IMG/VR virus record: IMGVR_UViG_3300041583_000385
Coordinates: 1 to 64,000 of that record
From: a virus
Length of the DNA stretch: 64,000 nt
Direction: 5' to 3' (one strand)
Positions 33,325 to 42,609 of the stretch are shown here, piece after piece. Numbering within the stretch: the first letter of the stretch is position 1; the number at the start of each line of letters is the position of its first letter. The translations under genes and the position numbers were made by a program. The notes under the pieces were generated by a model. The model searched no databases, was not told the DNA's origin, and saw nothing but the letters and a program-made list of their open reading frames with translations.

Positions 33325-35169
33325 ATGTCAATAGATAAGAAATTTAGAAAATTAGATGATATAGACCACGTTATATTAAGACCTGGGATGTATATCGGTT
33401 CTATAAAACCACACACAGCTAGTAAGTGGTTAATTGAAGATGATAAAGCAATTCAAAAAGAAATAACATATAATCCTGGTTTCCTCAAAATATTTGATGA
33501 GATAATAACTAACTCTGTTGATGAGAGTAAACGAAAAGGATCTAAGCTTAATATAATTAAAGTAACAATAGATAGAAGTAAGAATTTAATATCTATTTGG
33601 GATAATGGTGGTATACCAGTTGTTAAACACGAAGAACATAAAGAATGGATACCAGAAATGGTTTTCTCAAATCTTAAAGCCGGTGCCAACTTCAATGATG
33701 AGGAAGAAAGATCTTGGGCAGGGACTAATGGTGTTGGATCGACACTAACAAACATATACTCAAATAAATTTACTGTGGAAACTTGTGATGGTAAAAACCA
33801 ATTTACACAAACATTCAGTAATAATATGAGAGATAGAACAACTGCTAAAGTTAAAAAGGCAACTAGAAGTCATACTACAATAACATTCGAACCTGATTTT
33901 GAAAAATTTGGAATGGATGGTTTAGATGAATCTCATTATAAAATGATTGAGAAAAGAGTATATGATTTAGCCGCTTGTAATACTGGTATAAAGATTTACT
34001 TTAATGGGTCTGTTATTAATTTCAAATCATTTGAAGATTATATAAAATTGTATGTTGAAGACTTCTTCTTTGAGACTAAGAAAGGTAATAGTTGGTCTGT
34101 TGGTGTTGCTTTATCAGAAAATGGATTTCAACAAGTTAGTTTTGCTAACTCAACTGAGACCTATGACGGTGGAACACACGTTGATTATATAATGAATCAG
34201 ATAATAGTAGATCTTCGAGAATACTTCTTAAAAAAACACAAAACAGATGTTAAACCATCTGAGTTAAGAAACCATATGTTCCTATTCTTAGACTCTACTG
34301 TTATTAACCCATCATTTTCATCACAAACAAAGGAGAAATTAATTACAGAAATTAAGGATTTTGGTACTTCTTTTGAAATTAGCAAGAAGATGGTACAATC
34401 TATATTAAAATCTGAGATAGTTAACTCTATACTAGATTGGATTGAGCAAAAGAAAAATGCTGATGAGAATAAATTACAAAGAAATCTAAATAAAAAGTTA
34501 TCTAAAATAAAGGTTGAAAAACTTATTGATGCTAAGGGTAAAGATAGGTGGAAATACTCACTAGGATTATTTGAGGGTGATTCTGCGGCTGGTGCATTTA
34601 GAAAATATAGAGATTCTCAATCAATGGGAGCATTTGCTCTTAAAGGTAAGTTTATAAATGTTTCAGATATATCAAGTAGTAAACTTGTACAAAACACAGA
34701 AGCAGTTAACTTAATGGCCTCTATTGGGTTGAAGTTGGGACATGATATTGAACTTAAATCACTTAGATATGGTAGAGTTCTTCTATATGTTGATGCTGAT
34801 GTTGATGGTAACGCAATTGCCGCACTTTTAATAAACTTCTTTTATAAATATTGGCCAGATATGTTCGAAAGACGAATGTTATATAAGGTTGAAACACCAA
34901 TTGTGGTTGCTATACCAAGATTGAAGTCACAAAAAAAGATATTATTCTATAATCAAACTGAGTATAATGAATGGGAATCTAAAAACGACCTAAAGAAATA
35001 TGAGATAAAGTATAAGAAGGGTTTAGCCGCTCTTGTTGATGATGAATATGAGGATATTATCAATAATCCTAGACTAACACTCATAACCAAAGATGATGTT
35101 TCGGGAGATTCTCTTAATATTTGGTTTGGTAAAAGTTCCGCATTAAGAAAAACTGAGTTATTAAAGTAA
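33325..35169 (+). CDS. 39: Type II DNA topoisomerase, ATPase subunit (T4 gp39 / GyrB-ParE type)
   Basis: The 614-residue product has the GHKL ATPase motifs KIFDEIITNSVDESKRKG, SIWDNGGIPV and WAGTNGVGSTL. It has a transducer region and a TOPRIM domain with LGLFEGDSAAGAFRKYRDSQ and VLLYVDADVDGNAIAALLI. The Asp-x-Asp-x-Asp metal site is present. It is one polypeptide, whereas T4 splits this subunit into gp39 and gp60. It pairs with the cleavage subunit at 30060. Confidence 0.88.
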   Translation: MSIDKKFRKLDDIDHVILRPGMYIGSIKPHTASKWLIEDDKAIQKEITYNPGFLKIFDEIITNSVDESKRKGSKLNIIKVTIDRSKNLISIWDNGGIPVVKHEEHKEWIPEMVFSNLKAGANFNDEEERSWAGTNGVGSTLTNIYSNKFTVETCDGKNQFTQTFSNNMRDRTTAKVKKATRSHTTITFEPDFEKFGMDGLDESHYKMIEKRVYDLAACNTGIKIYFNGSVINFKSFEDYIKLYVEDFFFETKKGNSWSVGVALSENGFQQVSFANSTETYDGGTHVDYIMNQIIVDLREYFLKKHKTDVKPSELRNHMFLFLDSTVINPSFSSQTKEKLITEIKDFGTSFEISKKMVQSILKSEIVNSILDWIEQKKNADENKLQRNLNKKLSKIKVEKLIDAKGKDRWKYSLGLFEGDSAAGAFRKYRDSQSMGAFALKGKFINVSDISSSKLVQNTEAVNLMASIGLKLGHDIELKSLRYGRVLLYVDADVDGNAIAALLINFFYKYWPDMFERRMLYKVETPIVVAIPRLKSQKKILFYNQTEYNEWESKNDLKKYEIKYKKGLAALVDDEYEDIINNPRLTLITKDDVSGDSLNIWFGKSSALRKTELLK

Positions 35170-35176
35170 TTTTCCG

Positions 35177-35184
35177 TATATTTG
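35177..35184 (+). promoter_or_regulatory. TATATTTG promoter element on the plus strand
   Basis: TATATTTG ends 4 nt before the ATG at 35189. It overlaps only the short gap after the topoisomerase gene. Confidence 0.5.
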
Positions 35185-35188
35185 CCAC

Positions 35189-35515
35189 ATGAGAACACGT
35201 GCCTGGCGCCGATATAAAGAGGAAACTATTGTTATTCGTAGGATAAAACGAATGGTTTCTTATGAGCTATCCTGGTGGGGTTTTCATGATGTTAATGATA
35301 TTAAACATAAATACCCAACATTAACTGACTATATCGGAACAAAAACACACTTTCAATTTAAAAGTCACACAACTGATAGATATGATACAAGACACAAGGT
35401 TAAGTATTCAACTAACAAAGGTAAGTGTTATTGGAGAGATAATAATAAAAAAGGTACAAGGGAAAGAGCTAAGAAAGAATTTCTTAAAATGTTAAAAGAA
35501 TATGGAATTAAATGA
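35189..35515 (+). CDS. Small basic protein, 108 residues
   Basis: The product starts MRTRAWRRYKEETIVIRRIK and is strongly basic with several Trp and Tyr (LSWWGFHDVNDIKHKYPTLT). Binding to nucleic acid is likely but no family is recognised. Its own TATATTTG promoter lies 4 nt upstream. It overlaps the next gene by 14 nt. Confidence 0.5.
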   Translation: MRTRAWRRYKEETIVIRRIKRMVSYELSWWGFHDVNDIKHKYPTLTDYIGTKTHFQFKSHTTDRYDTRHKVKYSTNKGKCYWRDNNKKGTRERAKKEFLKMLKEYGIK

Positions 35516-36047
35516 TATAATACCACTAAAATTTATACCAACCATTGGTTGTGAATGGGTGGTTAAGAATAAATTCTTAATGTATAAACATTACGATCAT
35601 ATACCAGTTGCTTTTATAGAAAATGATATTGTTTATGTGTTTCTTGATAATAAAATATCCAGACAAATATTAAAATTAACTAAATGGTTGATAAAAGGTG
35701 GTATTGAATTCTATTTTACAAGCCCACTTTTATCCAATCCAAAAGGTATATTTGAAGAAGATATACACAGTACCGTAATAAAACATTACTTATATTCCTA
35801 TATACAAAAACCATTTTTCGAAGGATTTAAAAAAATAGAATTTGATATAATTGATAATATGGTTAAGTGGTGTATCAAAGAGAAGTGTATTGAGTTAATA
35901 AAAGATTGTTATGATCAAATATTGATAAAGGTTAATAGATCTGAATATGATTACTGGTCTAATAAATCATCCTTTGAATATAAAGGTGAAATAAGAGAAG
36001 ATTATAAGACACTTTATAGAGATATACAAATTAATATTATTCTGTAA
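35502..36047 (+). CDS. Hypothetical protein, 181 residues
   Basis: The product starts MELNDIIPLKFIPTIGCEWV and shows no known motif. It is alpha/beta by composition and overlaps the end of the basic gene at 35189. The function is unknown. Confidence 0.5.
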   Translation: MELNDIIPLKFIPTIGCEWVVKNKFLMYKHYDHIPVAFIENDIVYVFLDNKISRQILKLTKWLIKGGIEFYFTSPLLSNPKGIFEEDIHSTVIKHYLYSYIQKPFFEGFKKIEFDIIDNMVKWCIKEKCIELIKDCYDQILIKVNRSEYDYWSNKSSFEYKGEIREDYKTLYRDIQINIIL

Positions 36048-36077
36048 TTCGACTTCATAATATTAATATATATGAAG

Positions 36078-37652
36078 ATGAATAATGTTTACAACTACAA
36101 TCAGTTTCTAACTGAAGCAACCCTTGATGATTCTAAGACATCAGTTGATTACCAACTATCGAGAAATGGTAGATCAAAGGTTATGAAATTTTCCACATCA
36201 CCAAATATTGATTCAACTACTATAAAGTTTGAGTTTTCTGATGAAACTCCTGGTGATGATGAAGAAATACTTTGGATTAAATCATCATCATTTAGTAAAA
36301 TGAAATTATCAGAGTTGAAGACTAAGTTAAGTATTTCAACAAGAGACCAATTAATGGTTTATAAAGTAGTATCAGATGATTTTGATTTTAATTGGGCCGT
36401 TGCTAAAAAGGGTATTAATAGTAATATGGTAAGGCAAATGAATAGAAGTGGTGGTTCCAAAAGAGGTGATTATTTCAGAGAAACAGCATTTATAATTATG
36501 TTATCAATTCAAACTTGGAAAGAAAAACAAATAGAATTAGATATACATTCCAATAGGGGTAAGATACTTATGGATTATAGTGGTGAAGATGCTACTATGT
36601 CAATTGATAACCCAAGTGATTTTAATAAAATGTATGAGGATTTTATTACTGACCCTACTAAGAAGTTGGTTATAGAGAACATGGAAAAACATTGTAAATT
36701 ATTAATAAACTATTTGGGTGAAAATATTTCAAAAGTATCTTATGTTATTAAAAACCATAAAGATATGTTGATAAATATGATGGCTACTTCATATTTAAAG
36801 GATGAGATTTCTACTAGAAAAGGTATTGAAAAAGAAGGTGGTGCTGACTTATCAGAATATGGATTCTACAACATGCCGGAATTTACAAATATAGCTAAAT
36901 GGAACCCAAGTGATATTTGGATAGTATTTGATGAGGATACATTAGATGATAGTGGATTTTATGATAAAAATGAAATTGATTCAATAGATGATTTAAATGA
37001 TTATTTATATAAGTCAATGGCTAATAGATATGGTATTGTTGGTGTTTCATTAAAGCAATCTAAAAATACACCTAGGTTATATGATATAAATTCAGATAAT
37101 AGGAAAATTATAAACAAGTATAACGATTTTGATGTTAAGGGATCATCACCAACAAACACAAACGGTAGAAAAACAGCCAAGATAGACTTCTCATTTAAAG
37201 GTAGTAAAGGATGGCAAAAAGGATCTGGTATTGATATAAGAACTTTCGATTCTAGTAATAAATCATCTATTCAAATAGAAGTTAAAGGTACTCCTGGGTC
37301 TGGTTATGTTAGTGGTAAGGCTGGTTCTATGATAAATCATTTATTACCAGATGATCTTAGAGAAAAGAAAGAAATTATAAGGAAAGGTGTTGATAAGGAA
37401 GAAATAAGAAAATCTTTAGAAAAAGAAGGTGGTATAACTATAAATAATAAAAAGCTTAAACTAATATTTAATGAAGATATCTCAGGAGATGGTTTGTTAT
37501 TAAACAATGAAAACTCAAGGTTACAATCTATAATATTCATTGATTGGTTACTTTCATTATCTACTAATAATAGAAATTCTGCTATAAGTGAGATTGTTAA
37601 ATTTGCTAAATCCGAATCTGTTTGGTCGGCTCCACACTTAGTTCTTAAATAA
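36078..37652 (+). CDS. Large protein with T4-like capsid-targeting N-terminus and possible PD-(D/E)XK nuclease core
   Basis: From ATG 36078 the product (524 residues) starts MNNVYNYNQFLTEATLDD. NQFLTEA is the closest match in the window to the T4 leader and its cleavage after FLTE. TTAATATATA ends at 36072, which overlaps an earlier ATG and favours 36078. In the middle, RETAFIIMLS, AKWNPSDIWIVFDEDTLDD and IVGVSLKQSKN follow the Glu...Asp...Ser-Leu-Lys order seen in phage PD-(D/E)XK-like proteins. The nuclease reading is by eye. If correct, a nuclease would be packaged and delivered with the DNA. Confidence 0.5.
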   Translation: MNNVYNYNQFLTEATLDDSKTSVDYQLSRNGRSKVMKFSTSPNIDSTTIKFEFSDETPGDDEEILWIKSSSFSKMKLSELKTKLSISTRDQLMVYKVVSDDFDFNWAVAKKGINSNMVRQMNRSGGSKRGDYFRETAFIIMLSIQTWKEKQIELDIHSNRGKILMDYSGEDATMSIDNPSDFNKMYEDFITDPTKKLVIENMEKHCKLLINYLGENISKVSYVIKNHKDMLINMMATSYLKDEISTRKGIEKEGGADLSEYGFYNMPEFTNIAKWNPSDIWIVFDEDTLDDSGFYDKNEIDSIDDLNDYLYKSMANRYGIVGVSLKQSKNTPRLYDINSDNRKIINKYNDFDVKGSSPTNTNGRKTAKIDFSFKGSKGWQKGSGIDIRTFDSSNKSSIQIEVKGTPGSGYVSGKAGSMINHLLPDDLREKKEIIRKGVDKEEIRKSLEKEGGITINNKKLKLIFNEDISGDGLLLNNENSRLQSIIFIDWLLSLSTNNRNSAISEIVKFAKSESVWSAPHLVLK

Positions 37653-37683
37653 AACTTTTAATAAAGCAAGCCATATAATTCTT

Positions 37684-38052
37684 ATGGGATTTATAAATTT
37701 AAACGGTCAACAAGTACACACATCTGTTATAAATAGTGGAACTTCCTCAACAATAACCAATTCAAGTGGTAGTCTATATACAACCACAACAACTAATAAT
37801 ACATTTATATATTCACAAAAAGCTAAATATTTTATTTTAGGTGAGGAATTTGAAATTGAGGGATATCAAGACCCAACAATTGCTATGATGATAGCATGTA
37901 TCAATATAATGGGTAAGCCATTTTATGATGATTTAGTTAAACAACAAGTTAATATACCAGAGGAAATAGATGAATTCATAAAAAAGAAATTCATAATACT
38001 AGAGAGGGACAAGAAAATCGAAGAGATTATCACGACTAGAAATCAAACTTAA
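37684..38052 (+). CDS. Hypothetical protein, 122 residues, with KIEEII tail
   Basis: The product has a Ser/Thr/Asn-rich beta-type N-terminal part (SSTITNSSGSLYTTTTTNNT). A small helical domain follows, and the end is LERDKKIEEIITTRNQT, which carries the shared tail motif. It stands between the putative nuclease and RNase H. The function is unknown. Confidence 0.5.
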   Translation: MGFINLNGQQVHTSVINSGTSSTITNSSGSLYTTTTTNNTFIYSQKAKYFILGEEFEIEGYQDPTIAMMIACINIMGKPFYDDLVKQQVNIPEEIDEFIKKKFIILERDKKIEEIITTRNQT

Positions 38053-38091
38053 TTCACATTCTACTATATAAATTCTAAATAAAAGAATTTT

Positions 38092-39072
38092 ATGAATTGC
38101 GATTTAATAATTGATGGAAATTACATTCTTAGTCGTTTGGTTTTTACTTTACACAAAAATAATTTACTTTACGGGGCGTTACACAAAGCATTAGAAAACT
38201 CTATGCTTAAATATAAAAAATGGTACCCATTTGCTAATATTTACTTAGTATCTGATTCCAAAGAGAAATCCTGGAGAAAGAAATATATAAATGAGTATAA
38301 AGGTACTCGAAAGAAAAATACTGATATTGATTGGAAGTTTGTTTATGAAGCTTATGGTGAGTTCAAGGAGTCTATGGTTGGTACTATGGAAGTGCTTGAA
38401 GCACCACATATAGAAGGTGATGATTGGATAGCATATTTGTGTGAAAAGGCTAATGGTGAAGGAAGATCAACACTTATAGTATCAAATGATTATGATATTA
38501 AACAAATAGTTAAGCATAGCTTTGATCCACTTTGGATTAATATGATGACTAATGAAATGTATAATAAGGAAAAGTTATTTCTACCAAAGAACTATCAAAG
38601 CTTTATTAACAAAGTGCAAAAGATACCAAATGATGATATCTTTAATATAAATGATAATACTGAATTTTTGAGATTCTTAAATGGGTTTATCAAAAAGTAT
38701 GAAGTTATTGAGATAGATTATATGGAATCATTAATGGTTAAGATTATATCTGGTGATAAGTCCGATAATATAGGATCTGTTTGGTCTGTTACTAAAAATG
38801 GTAGAAAAAGGGGTATTGGATCTAAAGGTGCTCAAACTATTTATGATGAATATTTGGTTGAATTTGGGGAAATGAGTTTTGATGATCCAGACTTAAATGA
38901 AAATATAGCTGATTTAATTTGTGAAAAAAAGAAATTAAGTAAAAGTAATATAGAAGTGATTGTGGAAAATATAGAATCTAACTTTAGGTTAATAGATCTG
39001 AGATTATCTAGTCTACCGGTAGAAGTGGTTAATAAAATGAAAACAACACATGGACAAAAACAAAGCAATTAA
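38092..39072 (+). CDS. rnh: RNase H / 5'-3' exonuclease, T4 rnh type
   Basis: The 326-residue product has the FEN/PIN-like set of acidic residues: LIIDGNYILSR, VSDSKEKSWRKKYINEYKGT, HIEGDDWIAYL, LIVSNDYDIKQIV and IISGDKSDNIGSVW. T4 RNase H removes RNA primers from Okazaki fragments and works with gp32, present here at 4476. The end overlaps the next gene by 23 nt. Confidence 0.85.
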   Translation: MNCDLIIDGNYILSRLVFTLHKNNLLYGALHKALENSMLKYKKWYPFANIYLVSDSKEKSWRKKYINEYKGTRKKNTDIDWKFVYEAYGEFKESMVGTMEVLEAPHIEGDDWIAYLCEKANGEGRSTLIVSNDYDIKQIVKHSFDPLWINMMTNEMYNKEKLFLPKNYQSFINKVQKIPNDDIFNINDNTEFLRFLNGFIKKYEVIEIDYMESLMVKIISGDKSDNIGSVWSVTKNGRKRGIGSKGAQTIYDEYLVEFGEMSFDDPDLNENIADLICEKKKLSKSNIEVIVENIESNFRLIDLRLSSLPVEVVNKMKTTHGQKQSN

Positions 39073-39439
39073 GAAGTGGACTCCTACTCCTATAATGGAG
39101 AACTTAGGTATTATGAATAAGCATTTGTCAGATACAATGTGTTTGTTTTGTGAGGATTATATTAGTAATAATCCTGATAGTCAAGATTTACCAGAAAGGG
39201 TAAATCAACTCTTGCTTAAATTACAAAATACTGAAAAGAGTGAGATTAAAAGAACATTATATAATCCAATAACTGGTGAAATTGAATATGAATTAGAGAA
39301 TGGGTTTATTATAACAGAAAAGAATAAATTTAAAAGAGAACCAACAACTGATGAATTAATATACTTATTTGGGGTTGATTTTGTTAGAGAGTTAAATCCA
39401 CAAATGTGGAGAGAATATTCATTAAATAAAATATTATAA
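39050..39439 (+). CDS. Hypothetical protein, 129 residues, with LNKIL tail
   Basis: The product starts MDKNKAIKKWTPTPIMENLG and ends WREYSLNKIL, a short form of the shared tail. It lies between RNase H and the clamp-loader candidate, overlapping the former by 23 nt and touching the latter without a gap. The neighbourhood suggests a replication or late-transcription accessory protein, unproven. Confidence 0.5.
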   Translation: MDKNKAIKKWTPTPIMENLGIMNKHLSDTMCLFCEDYISNNPDSQDLPERVNQLLLKLQNTEKSEIKRTLYNPITGEIEYELENGFIITEKNKFKREPTTDELIYLFGVDFVRELNPQMWREYSLNKIL

Positions 39440-39829
39440 ATGGCAGAATTAATTGATGTTGCTAATGCAATGTTTAGAAATAAAAGTGAGTGGGTGAAGA
39501 TAAGTGATGAGGATAAAGAGAAAAACTTCTTTATATTCAATCGATACTTTTCTAAAAAGTTTCCAGATAAATCACAACTTCTTAACTCTAAGTTAATAGA
39601 TAAAGTATCTTCTATGGACTTATGGTATTATTTTATGTTAAATAAATCATACCCTAATTGGTTTTGGTCTAAAAGTGCTAAAGAGAAGCCAATTATACCA
39701 AATAAAGATTTTAAATTACTTTTGACGAAGTTAAAGGTTAAAGATTTAGACTTACATTACTTAATTGAAAATCATTTTGATTTTATAAAAGAAGAGCTTT
39801 TATATTATAAAAAACTTATGAAGTTATAA
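39440..39829 (+). CDS. Candidate clamp-loader small subunit (gp62-like)
   Basis: The 129-residue product has FFIFNRYFSKKFPDKSQLLN and MDLWYYFMLNKSYPNWFWSK. This gives the order NRYF..FPD..., a helical stretch and a WxK-rich end seen in short gp62 proteins of marine T4-like phages. T4 gp62 itself is longer. It is immediately adjacent to the preceding gene and close to RNase H, as expected for a replication module. The match is by memory and modest. Confidence 0.42.
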   Translation: MAELIDVANAMFRNKSEWVKISDEDKEKNFFIFNRYFSKKFPDKSQLLNSKLIDKVSSMDLWYYFMLNKSYPNWFWSKSAKEKPIIPNKDFKLLLTKLKVKDLDLHYLIENHFDFIKEELLYYKKLMKL

Positions 39830-39875
39830 TTTATAAAAGAGGAGTTTAATTTTAATATATAAAATAAAATTCTTC

Positions 39876-40611
39876 ATGGTAGTTTGTGTAAAATGTCTTT
39901 TTGATAAAGAAGAATCGGAATTTAGTAAAAAATCTAATATTTGTAAAAAATGTAAAAGAAAAGAAGCTTATGATAGATTTAGGATAAATAATCCGGACAA
40001 GATGAAAAAATATCATAAGAAATATTATGAAAATAACAAAGAAGATATTATAAAAATTAATACCAATTACTATCAAAATAACAAAGAAGAAAGATTATTA
40101 AAGAAGAAAGATTACTATCAAAATAACAAAGAAGTGATTTTATCAAAGAAGAAAGATTACTATCAAGTAAGTAAAGAAAGTAAGAAATTATATAATAGTA
40201 AGTATTATGAAAATAACAAAGAAGATATTATAAAATCTAATGTTAAATATAAAAGAATGAGATTGGAAAATGATGAAATGTATAAATTAACTCATTATAT
40301 GAGGGGTTTGATTATGTCTGGGTTCACAAGAAAGAATATTAAAAAGGATATTAAAACAGAAAACATTTTATGTTGTTCATTTGAAGAATTTAAATTGTAT
40401 CTGGAATATAAATTTGAAGAATGGATGAATTGGGATAATAGGGGGGTTATATAATGGTGAGTTAAACCATGGATGGGATGTTGATCACATAATCCCTCTA
40501 TCAACAGCAAAGACAGAGGAAGATATAATAAGGTTAAATCACTATACAAACTTACAACCTTTATGTAGTAAAGTTAATAGGTATATTAAGAAGAATAAAT
40601 TAATAAATTAA
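39876..40611 (+). pseudogene. HNH homing endonuclease gene with a frameshift at a run of six G
   Basis: The first frame starts MVVCVKCLFDKEESEFSKKS, carries repeats of the form YYENNKED and reaches MNWDNRG, then stops at 40454. Removing one G from the run at 40441-40446 continues the protein as LYNGELNHGWDVDHIIPLST, LQPLCSKVNR, giving the HNH catalytic site and a stop at 40611. Either the gene is inactive, or the G count is an error or a slippage site. TTAATATATA precedes the gene at 39852-39861. Confidence 0.75.
40011..40240 (+). repeat. Coding repeats for YYxNNKE units in the HNH gene
   Basis: Several copies of a unit of about 30-40 nt (TATTATGAAAATAACAAAGA and close variants) encode YYENNKEDI and YYQNNKEE. 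These basic helical repeats probably contact DNA. Confidence 0.65.
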
Positions 40612-40613
40612 TT

Positions 40614-41165
40614 ATGAAAATGAAAACAAGAGAAATACAAGACACAACAACAATGAAATGGTATACTATTAGAACACAATCTAATAGAGAGAAAAGCGTT
40701 TCTGAGAAAATAAAAAAAGAACCTGAATTGAAAAGTTCAGTTGGTGAAGTAATTGTTCCATTAGAACAAGTTTACAATCTTAAAAATGGTAAAAAGGTAG
40801 TAAGAGACAAAATAATGTTCCCTGGTTATATCTTTGTAGAGGCTAGTTCTATTGGTGAGTTGAAATATTTCCTAAGAGGGTGTGATGGAGCTACTGGATT
40901 CTTAACAGAGAGAGATGGTAGTATTAAACCTATGAAAGAAAAGGAAATTAATAGAATTATAGGTCAGCAAGAAGAACAAAAGGACCTTGATATCAGTGAT
41001 TTGTTTATTGTTGGGGAAGATATAACTATAACTGATGGTCCATTTGATACAATGGTTGGTACTATTGAGAGTATTAATGGTGATAAAGTTAAAGTTAACG
41101 TTTCTATTTTTGGTAGAAAAACTCCATTAGACCTTAGTATAATGCAAATAAATAAAAAGAACTAA
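40614..41165 (+). CDS. nusG: NusG-family transcription elongation factor
   Basis: The 183-residue product has an NGN domain (MKWYTIRTQSNREKSVSEKI, VRDKIMFPGYIFVEA, LRGCDGATGFL). It ends with a KOW domain (ITDGPFDTMVGTIESINGDK then VSIFGRKTPLDL). NusG binds RNA polymerase and affects pausing, termination and coupling to translation. A phage copy could retune host polymerase for phage operons. It starts 3 nt after the endonuclease frame ends. Confidence 0.87.
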   Translation: MKMKTREIQDTTTMKWYTIRTQSNREKSVSEKIKKEPELKSSVGEVIVPLEQVYNLKNGKKVVRDKIMFPGYIFVEASSIGELKYFLRGCDGATGFLTERDGSIKPMKEKEINRIIGQQEEQKDLDISDLFIVGEDITITDGPFDTMVGTIESINGDKVKVNVSIFGRKTPLDLSIMQINKKN

Positions 41166-41171
41166 AACTTT

Positions 41172-41484
41172 TTGAATAAGGATTTAATAGATAAAATATT
41201 AGATGCTTCTAATAAAATACACAAAGCATCATTAAGAAGTCAGTCTAATTATATCATAACTAGTCAGGTTTTTAATGATGCTTTGAATAATATATTTAAT
41301 AAGAAATCTGATAGGATAAATAAAATCAATTACGATAGAATCATTTATCATAGATGTTAAATCAAGAGTACCATATACACAACAATTACAAATGGAATCC
41401 ATCATAAGAGATAATATAACTAACATTCGATCAAAGAATGATTTTATCCCTGACTCTATTAACGATAAACTAAATTCACTATGA
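41172..41484 (+). pseudogene. Frameshifted remnant, possibly from a major capsid protein gene
   Basis: There is no ATG: the frame continues from the nusG stop and begins at a TTG. It reads ILDASNKIHKASLRSQSNYI then ITSQVFNDALNNI. After a shift at about 41335 it continues as ESFIIDVKSRVPYTQQLQME to a stop at 41484. The first part recalls the segment of T4-type capsid proteins in which an 'R-G-x-x-N-[FY]-I' stretch is followed by 'S...A'. That resemblance is weak. A frame-broken fragment is certain; its origin is not. Confidence 0.4.
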
Positions 41485-41487
41485 AGA

Positions 41488-41668
41488 ATGACTAGAGATA
41501 TAACCAAAGATCTATATAATACAATGATGGCTATGAATAGAATGAGAAAAATTAAAAATATATTTAATGAGAGCTAAGTGGGAATTAATGAAGGAATTAA
41601 TGAAGACTGGTGAACAGTATATTAGTACAGATTGGGCTATAAAAAATATATTAAATATATCAAAGTAA
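41488..41668 (+). pseudogene. Broken coding fragments before the dCMP deaminase gene
   Basis: Two overlapping pieces read MTRDITKDLYNTMMAMNRMR (41488-41577) and MRAKWELMKELMKTGEQYIS then TDWAIKNILNIS (41567-41668). After one more stop, the same frame gives EFRKEKIKRIFDGE. The last stretch is slightly like the C-terminal end of T4-type portal proteins. I read these as decayed gene ends. Confidence 0.35.
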
Positions 41669-41702
41669 GAATTCAGAAAAGAGAAAATTAAAAGAATATT
41701 TG

Positions 41703-42122
41703 ATGGAGAGTAAAGAAGAAAGATACGAGAAAACATATTTAAGAATGGCTAGAGAATGGGCAAACCTCTCACATTGTACAAGGAAACAGGTAGGAGCTCT
41801 TATAGTTAAGAATGGTATGATTATATCAGATGGTTATAATGGAACACCCACAGGCTTCGATAATGCTTGTGAGATAGAAGATGGCACAACAAGTTGGAGT
41901 GTTATACATGGAGAAGCAAACGCTATCTTGAAATGTGCTAGACATGGACATTCTTGTGATGGTGCTACTTTATATCAAACACATTCACCTTGTAGAGAAT
42001 GTTCTAAATTAATATTACAATCAGGTATAAAAAAGGTAGTTTATATTGTGGAATATAAAGACACATCTGGTTTAGACTTTTTAATAGAAGCTGGAATAGA
42101 AATTAAGAGATATGATGTTTGA
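41703..42122 (+). CDS. cd: dCMP deaminase
   Basis: The 139-residue product has the zinc-deaminase motifs HGEANAILKCARHG and SPCRECSKLI, with the typical dCMP-deaminase lead-in CTRKQVGALIVKNGMIISDG and NGTPTGF. It converts dCMP to dUMP to feed dTTP synthesis, which suits an AT-rich phage. ATG 41703 is preferred over the TTG just before it. The next gene overlaps its end by 11 nt. Confidence 0.9.
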   Translation: MESKEERYEKTYLRMAREWANLSHCTRKQVGALIVKNGMIISDGYNGTPTGFDNACEIEDGTTSWSVIHGEANAILKCARHGHSCDGATLYQTHSPCRECSKLILQSGIKKVVYIVEYKDTSGLDFLIEAGIEIKRYDV

Positions 42123-42609
42123 TGTATTTGTAAATGAAATTAAAGCTGTAAGTCCTAAGAGAGAACTATCCGTATTCCCAATATCTGAATATAATTTAGA
42201 AGCTATCAAATATTTAGTTGAAAATTGTGAAATGGGTAATAACGGACCAAATATTAATGTTAGGTTAGCAACCTTTAATACATCACTTTGGTTAGGTGAC
42301 TTTCTTGATAAATATTGGGATAAGATATCATATGTGTCAAAGTTACCAGCTTTTAATATCATTAAAGTTGAGGATGGTTCTATTGTTGTGAAGACTTATG
42401 AAACAAAATCTGATACATTTGATAATGAAGAAGAGTTAGATAAATTCTTTGAAGATGGTAAATGGAAGAAGTTTGTAATATACAAAGTGTCTAAGTTCGC
42501 AGATATATCTAAAATGACTAGTTTTTATACTATTAGGTATGCTGATATAACTGAAAAGTATGAAGTTAGAGATAAAAAAATAGAACATATCTTGGGTGAT
42601 ATTAAATAA
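42112..42609 (+). CDS. Hypothetical protein, 165 residues, with KIEHIL tail
   Basis: The product starts MMFDVFVNEIKAVSPKRELS and ends YEVRDKKIEHILGDIK, a full copy of the shared tail motif. Two beta-rich halves are seen. It is coupled to the deaminase gene and overlaps the convergent uvsE gene by 8 nt. The function is unknown. Confidence 0.5.
   Translation: MMFDVFVNEIKAVSPKRELSVFPISEYNLEAIKYLVENCEMGNNGPNINVRLATFNTSLWLGDFLDKYWDKISYVSKLPAFNIIKVEDGSIVVKTYETKSDTFDNEEELDKFFEDGKWKKFVIYKVSKFADISKMTSFYTIRYADITEKYEVRDKKIEHILGDIK

Noticed and set aside
39852-40076. Hydrophobic open frame on the minus strand opposite the HNH gene
   Set aside because: It is the antisense of Lys/Glu-rich repeats, which always reads as Phe/Leu-rich.
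40441-40611. Programm-type frameshift to express the HNH enzyme
   Set aside because: There is no downstream stem or slippery heptamer of the usual kind, and the needed shift is +1 or -2. Mutation or read error is simpler.
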